From: Pseudomonadota bacterium | GTDB taxonomy: Bacteria > Pseudomonadota > Gammaproteobacteria > Xanthomonadales > Xanthomonadaceae | Assembly (NCBI GenBank): GCA_023430045.1 | Contig: JAEZCF010000172.1 | Location: forward strand, 1-39,089 | Direction of reading: 5' to 3' | DNA length: 39,089 nucleotides | Part shown: piece after piece, positions 25,603-33,039 of the stretch | Layout: every line of letters starts with the position of its first letter | Numbering within the stretch: position 1 is the stretch's first letter | Translations under genes and position numbers: made by a program | The notes under the pieces: model-generated | Seen by the model: only the letters and a program-made list of their open reading frames with translations | Databases searched by the model: none | What the model was told of the DNA's origin: nothing

Positions 25603-26094
25603 GTGCGTCATTCCCGACTCCATCGCCGGTTCCAGGCCCTGGCATGGCTTGCCATGCTGCTGGTGCTGTGTGCGCCGTTGGTGAGCCGGTGGATGGCGTC
25701 CGTGCTGCCGCATGCGCTCATGGTCGAGCCGGTTGCGGAACACGGTATGCCTTCGCACGCCCTGCATGCCGAAGTCGCCCACGCCGAGGCAATGCCGGCC
25801 GGTCACGCGCATCATCACGACATGGCGCCGCATGGCGACCATCACGCGCCGGTCGGCGGCGATGCGCTGGCGCCACCTGCGCCTGCGCCCGATCCGCATG
25901 CCGACCACGAAATGGGCGTGGACTGCGACTACTGCCTGATCGCGGCGCGTTTGATCAGCCTGCTGGTGGCGGTTCTGTTGCTGCTGGTGCCCTTGGCGCC
26001 AGTCTGCCGCGCGCTGGCCGGTGCGGTGCGGACGGTGCCGGTGCCGTTGATGGGCACGCTGGGTGCGCGTGGCCCGCCCGTGCTGCTTTCCTGA
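25603..26094 (+). CDS. DUF2946 family His-rich membrane protein
   Basis: A 163-aa DUF2946 protein. A first hydrophobic segment (about 11-28) is followed by a loop rich in His and Met, including GHAHHHDMAPHGDHH (about 67-81), then the family motif VDCDYCLIA and a long C-terminal membrane helix (about 120-140). Family members are found beside TonB-dependent metal receptors, as here, and the His/Met loop suggests binding of copper or another metal in the periplasm. The start is GTG at 25603. Metal and partner are inferences. Confidence 0.8.
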   Translation: MRHSRLHRRFQALAWLAMLLVLCAPLVSRWMASVLPHALMVEPVAEHGMPSHALHAEVAHAEAMPAGHAHHHDMAPHGDHHAPVGGDALAPPAPAPDPHADHEMGVDCDYCLIAARLISLLVAVLLLLVPLAPVCRALAGAVRTVPVPLMGTLGARGPPVLLS

Positions 26095-26149
26095 GCCATG
26101 CGCGCTTTCTGATTTTCCATTGATGCGTGGATTCCGGTTTCCCGGGGTT

Positions 26150-26166
26150 GCCGGGCAGCGCCCGGC
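26150..26166. repeat. SMAG-like palindrome
   Basis: GCCGGGC-AGC-GCCCGGC, between the DUF2946 gene and the TonB receptor gene. Confidence 0.55.
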
Positions 26167-26190
26167 GCTGCGGTGTCGGTGCGGGCTGTC

Positions 26191-26212
26191 TGTTGGCAGA
26201 GCCCGGCAATAC
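26191..26212 (-). repeat. decayed SMAG repeat
   Basis: TGTTGGCAGAGCCCGGCAAT followed by AC differs at a few positions from the intact copies at 10284 and 36098 (right arm and loop conserved; left arm broken; CTAC changed to ATAC). A degraded relic. Confidence 0.5.
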
Positions 26213-26359
26213 GGGATGTTGTGCGGTACCCATGCATCGTTCGGGCAGTACGTGCGCATGCGCGTGACGAGGCGTTGCCGGCCAGCGGCTGGCATTACGC
26301 GATACACGAGCAATTGATGCTGCCCCGCGCTGCGGGACGGCCCTGCATGCCATGGAAAA

Positions 26360-28498
26360 ATGAAAACAAACTCGATTCCCGATCATCATCGCTGGGCAGT
26401 GCTGCCTGCGTTGTGCCTTGGCCTTCTTCATGCCGCTGCGAGCGCGGCAGAGAAAGCCGTGCTGCCCACCACGCTGGATACCGTCCGCGTCGTGGATACG
26501 CGCAGCGGTGGACTTTCGGCCATCGCCAGCACCGGCTCGGCGCTCGGCCTCGGCGTACTGGAAACCCCGGCCAGCCTTACCGTCATCTCCCGCGCTGAAC
26601 TGGAGCAGCGCGGCGATGCCAACCTCACCGATGCCATCACCCGCGCCGGGGCGATCAGCGCCCAGCCGCATCCGGGCAACGGCCTGAGCGCACTGTCCAG
26701 CCGCGGTTTCACCGACAGTGCCTCGGTCATGCGCCTGTATGACGGTCTGCGCCAGTATGGCGGCGTGGGTGTCACCTTTCCCTTCGATACCTGGTCGATC
26801 GAGCGGATCGAGGTGCTGCGTGGTCCGGCATCGGTGATCCATGGTGACGGCGCCATCGGCGGTGTGGTCAACATCGTGCCGAAGAAGCCTTCGCGCGGCG
26901 CCGTCGAGAACGAGATCAGCATGACGGTCGGCAGCGAGGACACGGCCCGGTTCGGCTTCGGCAGCGGAGGCGCGCTGTCGCCGGCGCTTGCGTACCGGCT
27001 GGATGTCAGCGGCAACTACAGCCGCGGCTGGGTGGACCGTGGCCACAATGGCGATGCCACGTTCTCCGGTGCGGTGCTGTGGCAGGCGAGGCCGGACCTG
27101 CGGTTCACCCTGACGCACGCCGAAGGTTACCAGCGGCCGATGCGCTACTTCGGCACACCGCTGGTGGATGGACGGCAGCTGGAGGCGCTTCGCCACCGGA
27201 ACTACAACGTGGCCGACAGCCTGATCCGTTTCCGTGACCGATGGACCCAACTGGACGCCGTGTGGACACCGGACAGCAATGTGGAATGGCGTACGCGTGC
27301 CTACCAGGTGGACAGCCGGCGCGATTGGCGTAATTCCGAGGCCTATGTCTACAACGACGACACAGGGTTGATCGATCGGTCCGACAACACCCGCATCACA
27401 CACGACCAGGAGCAGACCGGACTGACTTCCACCCTGCGGCTGCGCGGTCCATTGGGTGCTTTTCCCAATACGTTCGCCGTTGGCCTGGACGCCAACCGGG
27501 CGCATTTCAGGCACACCAACAACACCTACTCGGGCAGCTCGGGGCCGGTTGACCCCTTCCATCCAGTGCCCGGAGAATTCGTCAGCGATGCACCCCACCT
27601 GCCGCGCTATCGCAACAGCGCCGAACAGTACGCGCTGTTCGTGGAGGATCGCCTGTCCGTGGGCGAGCGCTGGTCTGTGCTGGGCGGTGTGCGCCATGAT
27701 CGCGCACGCGTGGATCGTGCCGATCTGATCAGCGGCCAGCCGGCGTTTTCGAAGACATATTCCAGCACCGGATGGCGCGCGGGTACGGTGTTCGCGCTGC
27801 GGCCCACGCTCAGCCTGTACGCGCAGTATTCGCAGGCTGCGGACCCGGTGAGCGGACTGCTGATGATCAGCCCCGGCAACAGTGCCTTCGATCTGTCCAG
27901 GGGCCGGCAGGTGGAAGTCGGCATGAAGCAGGCGTTCGACGGCGGTGAGTGGACGCTGGCGGCATATCGCATCCGCAAGACCGGCCTGCTCAGCCGGGAT
28001 CCACTGGATCCCTCCCGCAGCGTCCAGGTCGGCGCGCAGGCATCGAAGGGCATCGAGGCATCGTTGAACTGGAGCTTTGCCCCAAAGTGGTCGCTGGATG
28101 CCAATGCCACGGTGCTCAGGGCACGCTTCGAGGACTTCCTGGAAAGCAGTGGTTCGCCGGCCGTGGCCGTTTCCCGCAATGGCAATGTGCCGCCGAACGT
28201 GGCCGAGCGCCTGGCCAACGTGTGGCTGGGCTGGCAGTTTCTGCCTGCCTGGAACCTGGCCGGTGGCGTGCGCCATGTAGGCAAGCGTTACGCGAATACC
28301 TCCAACACGCTGGAACTGCCCGGATACAGCACCACTGACCTGGCGCTCACGTGGCAGCCTGCGGTACGCACGCGGGTGACCGCGCGGGTGTTCAACCTGT
28401 TTGACAGGACGTTCCACACCACCGCGTACTACACCGATACGCAGTGGCTGCTGGGTGCGGACCGGCGGGTCGAAGTGTCCTTCGACCATCGTTTCTGA
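26360..28498 (+). CDS. TonB-dependent receptor (siderophore or metal uptake)
   Basis: A 712-aa outer-membrane receptor. Signal peptide about 1-30 (ends HAAASAAE), plug domain from about 60 (ETPASLTVISRAELEQRG, DGLRQYGG, IERIEVLRGPASVIHGDGAI, GGVVNIVPKKP), then a 22-strand barrel ending in Phe (VEVSFDHRF), the BAM signal. Plug motifs are of the siderophore-receptor type. Downstream PepSY gene and upstream DUF2946 gene suggest a metal-uptake unit; no Fur box was recognised in the 265 bases upstream, so iron specificity is not shown. No good Shine-Dalgarno. Confidence 0.92.
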   Translation: MKTNSIPDHHRWAVLPALCLGLLHAAASAAEKAVLPTTLDTVRVVDTRSGGLSAIASTGSALGLGVLETPASLTVISRAELEQRGDANLTDAITRAGAISAQPHPGNGLSALSSRGFTDSASVMRLYDGLRQYGGVGVTFPFDTWSIERIEVLRGPASVIHGDGAIGGVVNIVPKKPSRGAVENEISMTVGSEDTARFGFGSGGALSPALAYRLDVSGNYSRGWVDRGHNGDATFSGAVLWQARPDLRFTLTHAEGYQRPMRYFGTPLVDGRQLEALRHRNYNVADSLIRFRDRWTQLDAVWTPDSNVEWRTRAYQVDSRRDWRNSEAYVYNDDTGLIDRSDNTRITHDQEQTGLTSTLRLRGPLGAFPNTFAVGLDANRAHFRHTNNTYSGSSGPVDPFHPVPGEFVSDAPHLPRYRNSAEQYALFVEDRLSVGERWSVLGGVRHDRARVDRADLISGQPAFSKTYSSTGWRAGTVFALRPTLSLYAQYSQAADPVSGLLMISPGNSAFDLSRGRQVEVGMKQAFDGGEWTLAAYRIRKTGLLSRDPLDPSRSVQVGAQASKGIEASLNWSFAPKWSLDANATVLRARFEDFLESSGSPAVAVSRNGNVPPNVAERLANVWLGWQFLPAWNLAGGVRHVGKRYANTSNTLELPGYSTTDLALTWQPAVRTRVTARVFNLFDRTFHTTAYYTDTQWLLGADRRVEVSFDHRF

Positions 28499-28503
28499 GG
28501 ACG

Positions 28504-30003
28504 ATGGCCATGTCGCTGCGAACCACCGCCCGGCGTTGGACCTACCTGGTGCACCGTTGGCTGGGCATCGGCGGATGCCTGTTGATGCTGCTCTGGTTCG
28601 CCAGCGGCATGGTGATGCTGTTCATCGGCTACCCGAAGTTGACACCATGGGAACGGCTTGCCGCGTTGCCGGCCCTGGACGCTGCCGATGGCTTGAACGG
28701 GCTGTCGGTGCTGCCGGCTGACGTGCAGCGTGCGCCGGAATCGGTTGCGTTGACGACCGTACGCGGCGAGCCGGTCTATGTGGTCCGCACCGGTGCGGCT
28801 GCCAGCGCGTGGTCGGCACGCAGTGGGCAGGCGATGGCGGGGATGACCGCTGCCGGCGCCGAAGCTGCGGCGATGGTGTTCGCGCAGGCGCCCGTGCTGG
28901 GTGCAACGCGGCTGCTCGATGAGGACCGCTGGACGCATTCGCGCGGCTTGAATCCGCATCGGCCGCTGTACCGGGTGGACGTCGGTGGCGAGCGGGCCGG
29001 CAGCCTGTACGTTTCCTCGCGCACCGGCGAAGTGGTGCTGGATGCACCGCAGCTGCAGCAACGCTGGAACTACGTGGGCGCATGGCTGCACTGGCTGTAT
29101 TTCCTGCGCATGCAGCCGACCGATCCGGTATGGACCTGGACGGTCATCGTGTTGTCGGCACTGTGCACGGTGGCGGCGATCAGCGGCATCGTGGTGGGCA
29201 TCTGGCGGTGGCGGTTCCGTGGACGTTATCGATCCGGCGCCAGGACGCCCTATACCGAACCGTGGATGCGCTGGCACCATCTGCTTGGCCTCATGGCCAG
29301 CGCAGTCGTGTTCACCTGGATATTCAGCGGACTGATGTCGATGAATCCACTGGGGGTCTTCAGCAGTGGAAGGGAGGCCGTGGACGAGGCGCGTTACCGG
29401 GGCGGCATGTCGGGCGTGTTGGGCGCGGTAGCCGAACCCGCATTGCTGCTGCGGGTGACACGGGCAGCGGACTTCACGCCGGTGGAACTGCAGTGGCGGC
29501 GTATCGGCGGTGTACTGTTCGCGGTAGCGCTGGATGCGCATGGCGACAGCCGCATCATCAGCCAGGGCGAAGGAGGCCTGGAGGTAATGCGCACGTTGCC
29601 GGAAAGCATGTTGGGCAAGGCCGTGCCGGCGTTGGTTGATGCGCCGCTGCGGGCATTCCATGTGCTGCACGCCCCGGATGGGTATTTCTATCCGCGCGCC
29701 CCGGAGGCAATGAACGGTGCGTCGGTGCGTCGGTTTCCGGTGGTGTTGGCCGAATTCGCCGACACCGATGCCACCCGCGTCTACGTGGACCTGGCCACCG
29801 GCGACCCATTGCTGATCCTCGGCAGGCGCGAACGGGCAGGGCGGTGGCTGTTCAATTTCCTGCACAGCTGGGACCTGCCGCCCATGCTGCGCACGGCGAA
29901 CACGCGGTTGGCCGGTCTTCTGCTGTTGAGCATGGTGGGCGCCGCCCTCTGCGTGACGGCACTGGTGATCGGCTGGAGACGCCTGCGCCGTACGTTGAAA
30001 TGA
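28504..30003 (+). CDS. PepSY-associated membrane protein
   Basis: A 499-aa inner-membrane protein of the PepSY_TM family, with four helices: about 20-38 (LGIGGCLLMLLWFASGMVML), 217-245, 265-290 and 465-490. Periplasmic PepSY-like parts lie between them. Such proteins accompany TonB-dependent siderophore receptors; several (FoxB/PiuB type) are reductases or siderophore-processing proteins. Start: ATG at 28504, six bases behind the receptor stop; ATG 28510 has the better spacing (nine bases) from the GAGG at 28497 and may be the true start. Cotranscribed with the receptor. Confidence 0.88.
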   Translation: MAMSLRTTARRWTYLVHRWLGIGGCLLMLLWFASGMVMLFIGYPKLTPWERLAALPALDAADGLNGLSVLPADVQRAPESVALTTVRGEPVYVVRTGAAASAWSARSGQAMAGMTAAGAEAAAMVFAQAPVLGATRLLDEDRWTHSRGLNPHRPLYRVDVGGERAGSLYVSSRTGEVVLDAPQLQQRWNYVGAWLHWLYFLRMQPTDPVWTWTVIVLSALCTVAAISGIVVGIWRWRFRGRYRSGARTPYTEPWMRWHHLLGLMASAVVFTWIFSGLMSMNPLGVFSSGREAVDEARYRGGMSGVLGAVAEPALLLRVTRAADFTPVELQWRRIGGVLFAVALDAHGDSRIISQGEGGLEVMRTLPESMLGKAVPALVDAPLRAFHVLHAPDGYFYPRAPEAMNGASVRRFPVVLAEFADTDATRVYVDLATGDPLLILGRRERAGRWLFNFLHSWDLPPMLRTANTRLAGLLLLSMVGAALCVTALVIGWRRLRRTLK

Positions 30004-30006
30004 AAA

Positions 30007-30054
30007 AAGGGGGACGGAGGTGGTTAACTGCAAATAACGTCCTCCGTCCCCCTT
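30007..30054 (+). terminator. large GGGGGACGGAGG hairpin, terminator or REP-type element
   Basis: AAGGGGGACGGAGG (30007-30020) pairs perfectly with 30041-30054; inside are a TG/GT internal loop, a GTTA/TAAC stem and an ACTGCAAA loop. A-run before the stem and CCTT at its end give a terminator look for the PepSY gene. From memory the GGGGACGGAGG core is recurrent in this family and resembles elements mobilised by RAYT transposases; no such transposase is in the window. Confidence 0.65.
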
Positions 30055-30220
30055 GTGCGGGGGGCGGGGGCCTGTCTAACATCCGCCATGGGACGCGGCG
30101 TGGTCTGGCGCTGTGGAGCAGAGGGATCGACCGGCTGGGGAGCGGGTCAACCGGCAAGGCGCTTGTTCTGCGCTGCGGTCGGGCATCACTGCTCGGCAAG
30201 GAAGCGATAATCATGTCTTC

Positions 30221-30236
30221 TGTGACTTGCGTCACG
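30221..30236 (+). promoter_or_regulatory. CRP/Clp-like operator
   Basis: TGTGA-CTTGCG-TCACG matches the TGTGA-N6-TCACA consensus at nine of ten positions. Its centre (30228.5) is 41.5 bases upstream of the start predicted from the -10 at 30258-30264, the class II activator position. In Xanthomonadaceae the CRP homologue Clp recognises such sites and responds to c-di-GMP. Confidence 0.55.
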
Positions 30237-30257
30237 GATGGCGTTCTTTTTTGCGTG

Positions 30258-30264
30258 TTAGATC
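30258..30264 (+). promoter_or_regulatory. -10 element downstream of the Clp-like site
   Basis: TTAGATC, preceded by TG at 30256-30257 as in extended -10 promoters. No TTGACA-like -35 is present, which fits activator-dependent transcription. Start predicted at about 30270, leaving a 55-nt leader. Confidence 0.4.
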
Positions 30265-30324
30265 GGCACGGGGACATCGTGGGGGATCACGGTGTTGATA
30301 TCGATGTTGAAGAAAGGGGGATTC

Positions 30325-30696
30325 ATGGGTATCGCGATAGCTGTCGTGGTCATTGTGCTGCACGCCTTCATCTACTTTGCTGCCAGGAGCGGCGCAGGGC
30401 GCTTTATCCGGGACAAGACCGATGCCATCACGCCGATGGCTTTGGGGCTTGGCGCGGTCGTGGCGTCGTCCATCGTCATGAGCATCTGCGCGCGCCTGCT
30501 GCTGATCGACCCGGCGCGCTATGCGGCGCTTTCGTCGGTGGCGCAGGGTATCTACGTCGGCAGGCTGATGCTCTTCATCCTGGTGCCGACGGTCCTGTCC
30601 ATCGCGGTCATCGTGCTGCGCATGGTGCAGGCGGCATTCGATGCGGAAGTGCGGACGGTCGAAAACGCCCGCATCGAGGGCATCATCCTTCGCTGA
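30325..30696 (+). CDS. small membrane protein, unknown function
   Basis: A 123-aa protein with three hydrophobic segments (about 2-20, 37-57 and 72-100) and a charged C-terminal tail (AEVRTVENARIEGIILR). Start at 30325 because AGGGGG lies four to five bases upstream; in-frame alternatives at 30292 (GTG) and 30304 lack a ribosome binding site. No family recognised. It stands alone between a PepSY operon and a convergent PepSY operon, behind a CRP/Clp-like site. Confidence 0.7.
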   Translation: MGIAIAVVVIVLHAFIYFAARSGAGRFIRDKTDAITPMALGLGAVVASSIVMSICARLLLIDPARYAALSSVAQGIYVGRLMLFILVPTVLSIAVIVLRMVQAAFDAEVRTVENARIEGIILR

Positions 30697-30719
30697 TGAT
30701 GCCGGGGCCGGTACTGCGG

Positions 30720-30914
30720 TCAGCGACGTTCGCGCCTGGTCCAGGCGCGGACGAAAAGGGCGATCAGGGCACTGAACACCAGCCAGGACACCACATCGAA
30801 GATGCCGTCTCCGAGCAGCGCGCTCACCAGCCCGACCAGGCTGGCCAGGGCGATCCACGCCGGGGCGACGAACGGGCTGCGTGGCGCGGCAGGCCTGCGG
30901 TCGGTCGGATTCAT
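30720..30914 (-). CDS. 64-aa membrane protein of the PepSY operon
   Basis: A 64-aa protein with two hydrophobic segments (FVAPAWIALASLVGLVSALL, about 15-34, and VVSWLVFSALIALFVRAW, about 40-57) and a basic C-terminus. The ATG overlaps the upstream PepSY stop (ATGA, 30914-30911), so the two are translated together. Too short for family assignment by eye; probably a small accessory subunit. Confidence 0.7.
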   Translation of the reverse strand: MNPTDRRPAAPRSPFVAPAWIALASLVGLVSALLGDGIFDVVSWLVFSALIALFVRAWTRRERR

Positions 30915-32050
30915 GCGACCTCCCGGTGCTGCGCGCGCTCGATCTCGGTCACGCGCGTGGCGGTGCTGCCACGCTTGATCCAAAGGTACAGTCCGCTCAC
31001 CAGCACGATGATCGTCAATATATCCAGCAGGGCCCACAGGATCTTCAGCGGCAGCTTGCCGTAGTCGCCGAAGTGCAGCGGCTGGCTGAGCAGCAGCACG
31101 GTCATGTAGAGCGGCAGCTGCGGCTGTGCGGTGAGTTCGCCGGTAGTGGCATCGATCAGCACCGGGCGGTACATGCGTTCGGTCAGCGGCGTATTGCCCT
31201 GCATGAACACCCCATAGTGATGATCGCCACTGTAGCCGGTGCCGGGAAAGCTCACGAAGGCCGGCCGCATGGCTGGCTCGGCCGATCGCGCGGTATCCAC
31301 CGCCGCCTGCAGCGATGAAAGCGTGGCCGGCCGGGGCTGTCCCGCGTAACGCGCGGCGAACTCGCCCAGCTGTTCTGCCTGGAACGCCTGTTCAAGTGGT
31401 TTGGCCAGGGTGTTGATGGCGCCCGTCAGGCCAACCACCAGCGCCCAGCCCAGCGTCACCACACCCAGTACGTTGTGCAGGTCCAGCCAGGCCAGGCGAC
31501 GGCTGCGGCCGGTGCGCAGCGTGCCGAACCGCTGCCTGCGCATGAACGGGCCATACAGCACCAGGCCGGAGATGATGGCCACCACGAACAACAGCCCCAT
31601 CCCGCCCATGAACAACAGGCCGGGCAGGCCGACGAACAGGTCAGTATGCAGGCGCAGGATGAAGTACATCACCCCTTCATTGAACTGCGCAGCGGGCACC
31701 TGCTCGCCGGTGAGCGTGTTGAGCTGCACCGTCTGCATCTGCGGCGGTGGGGTGTCCACGCGTGCACCGGTATTGACGTACATCACCGGAGCTTCCGGGT
31801 CCCAGCCCACGAACAGCGGGACATTGCCGGGATAGTGCTGCAGCGCTGTCTGCACCTGCGCATCCAGATCACGCAGGATGGCCCCGGCCGGTGCGGGTGC
31901 CACGTCCGGATCGGCACCGGTCAGGTGGTCGATCTCATGACCGAAGATCAGCGGCAGCCCGGTCAGGCACAGCAGCAGCAGGAAAAGGGTGCAGACCAGG
32001 CTGGTCCACTTGTGGATCACGAACCAGGCCTTGATGGCGGAGCGTTGCAT
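30911..32050 (-). CDS. second PepSY-associated membrane protein
   Basis: A 379-aa PepSY_TM protein: helix at about 15-37 (SLVCTLFLLLLCLTGLPLIF), two in the middle (LLFVVAIISGLVLYGPF; ALVVGLTGAINTLA) and one near the C-terminus (ILTIIVLVSGLYLWIKRG). HExxD-like GHEIDHLTG follows the first helix. The ATG at 32050 was chosen over upstream in-frame starts because they lie beyond the predicted promoter region. Expected role in siderophore/iron processing; the only TonB receptor nearby is on the other strand 3.5 kb away. Confidence 0.88.
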   Translation of the reverse strand: MQRSAIKAWFVIHKWTSLVCTLFLLLLCLTGLPLIFGHEIDHLTGADPDVAPAPAGAILRDLDAQVQTALQHYPGNVPLFVGWDPEAPVMYVNTGARVDTPPPQMQTVQLNTLTGEQVPAAQFNEGVMYFILRLHTDLFVGLPGLLFMGGMGLLFVVAIISGLVLYGPFMRRQRFGTLRTGRSRRLAWLDLHNVLGVVTLGWALVVGLTGAINTLAKPLEQAFQAEQLGEFAARYAGQPRPATLSSLQAAVDTARSAEPAMRPAFVSFPGTGYSGDHHYGVFMQGNTPLTERMYRPVLIDATTGELTAQPQLPLYMTVLLLSQPLHFGDYGKLPLKILWALLDILTIIVLVSGLYLWIKRGSTATRVTEIERAQHREVA

Positions 32051-32105
32051 GCAGCAGGAATCCTCGGGCGATAGCTGGAGGTGGGCGACGGAGCGTTGGC
32101 TGCGG

Positions 32106-32143
32106 ATTATCCCGGCACGGATATGTAAATACAAACGATTCCC
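32106..32143 (-). promoter_or_regulatory. promoter with Fur-box-like operator for the second PepSY operon
   Basis: Minus strand: TTGTAT (32134-32129), 17-nt spacer, GATAAT (32111-32106). The 17-mer GGGAATCGTTTGTATTT (32143-32127) overlaps the -35 and resembles Fur boxes of the GAGAATCGTTTGCATTT form. Iron-dependent repression is inferred; leader about 50 nt. Confidence 0.5.
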
Positions 32144-32290
32144 AGATGCGTTGGTGGCGCAGGCTGCGGGGGGGCTCGTTCAGGCTGGTTCAGGACTGTC
32201 ATCGCCCTGTCGCCGGTGGATCACGCCCTGCATGCCATCCGACCGCTAGCGTGGAGCCGTGATCTGAAAGAATCCAAATGGAGAATCCCC

Positions 32291-32476
32291 ATGTGGTTGA
32301 TCGACCGCCTGCTCACCGCGTCCAGGAGCCATCGCCAGCCCACCGCTGCGGTCCTGCCGCCTTCGTCGCTGCAGGCGCCCGCGCGCCGTCTTTCCCTCAA
32401 GCGCGGCGTTCGTGCAGGGCGTGCCGGAATGGCACCGTGGCAGAAGGTCGCGCCGCTTCGCCGTACGCGGCACTGA
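32291..32476 (+). CDS. possible 61-aa basic protein
   Basis: A short frame (MWLIDRLLTASRSHRQPTAA...) with GGAG seven bases before its ATG and a strongly basic composition (many Arg/Lys). No family recognised. It is convergent with the GFA gene, ending 12 bases before it. The ribosome binding site supports it; lack of homology by eye keeps confidence low. Confidence 0.4.
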   Translation: MWLIDRLLTASRSHRQPTAAVLPPSSLQAPARRLSLKRGVRAGRAGMAPWQKVAPLRRTRH

Positions 32477-32488
32477 GGCGCTGGCCCG

Positions 32489-32905
32489 TCAGGGCAGCGG
32501 CGCGCTGCTGCGGTCCGATGGATGGTTGACGCCATCGTTGACCGGCACCTCGCCCAGCGCGAACGGATCGATGCCTTCCAGGCAGCCGACGTTGTAGCCG
32601 TATTCGTGGGGATTCGAACGCCGACGATGATGCGTGTAGATGCCGCACGTCGCGCAGAAATAATGCTCGGCGGCATGGGTGTTGAACTGGTAAAGCCGAA
32701 GGTGGTCGTGGCCACGCACGATTTCCAGGCCGTCTTCGGCCACGCCTGCGGCAATCGCGCCGCGTCGGCGGCACATCGAGCAATCGCAGCGACGCGGGTT
32801 GACGATGCCGTCCGGCAGGTGCAGCCGAAGCTCCACCGCGCCGCAGTGGCAGGTGGCGCGGTGCCACTCCTGGACCGGAATTCCTGAAACCTGCTTGATT
32901 CCCAT
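32489..32905 (-). CDS. GFA-family zinc protein
   Basis: A 138-aa member of the GFA (glutathione-dependent formaldehyde-activating enzyme-like) family. Zinc ligands fall in the usual three groups: C19-x-C21, C40-x-C42-xx-C45 and C84-xx-C87 (CATCGIYTHH). Most members have no proven substrate, and this should not be read as a formaldehyde enzyme. Start at 32905 (MGIKQVSGIPVQEWHRATCH); upstream frame lacks a plausible start. It is divergent from the DUF4105 gene. Confidence 0.9.
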   Translation of the reverse strand: MGIKQVSGIPVQEWHRATCHCGAVELRLHLPDGIVNPRRCDCSMCRRRGAIAAGVAEDGLEIVRGHDHLRLYQFNTHAAEHYFCATCGIYTHHRRRSNPHEYGYNVGCLEGIDPFALGEVPVNDGVNHPSDRSSAPLP

Positions 32906-33039
32906 GGTGCATCCGCGCGGCCAGCCAGGGGGCCGCAGGTGCGGACATTGTGCCGCAGCGGTGGCTGAACGGGGCGCGATTCCGTGTTCTCGTCGCTTAT
33001 GGCTAACTATGGTCCCCGAAACGACAAGGATGGTTCCCG

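Larger units (their letters stand above)
30055..30324. other. gap upstream of the small membrane protein
   Basis: With the hairpin, 321 bases without a gene. It holds a CRP/Clp-like site with an appropriately placed -10 element (separate entries). Nothing else recognised; the first 150 bases are G-rich and featureless. Confidence 0.45.

Noticed and set aside
25955..28489. 844-codon open frame on the minus strand
   Set aside because: It is the antisense of the TonB receptor gene; the GC-rich third positions keep the opposite frame open. No family features, low complexity with many Arg/His/Gln.
28429..30033. 534-codon open frame opposite the PepSY gene
   Set aside because: Shadow frame rich in His, Arg and Gln; the plus strand encodes a clear membrane protein.
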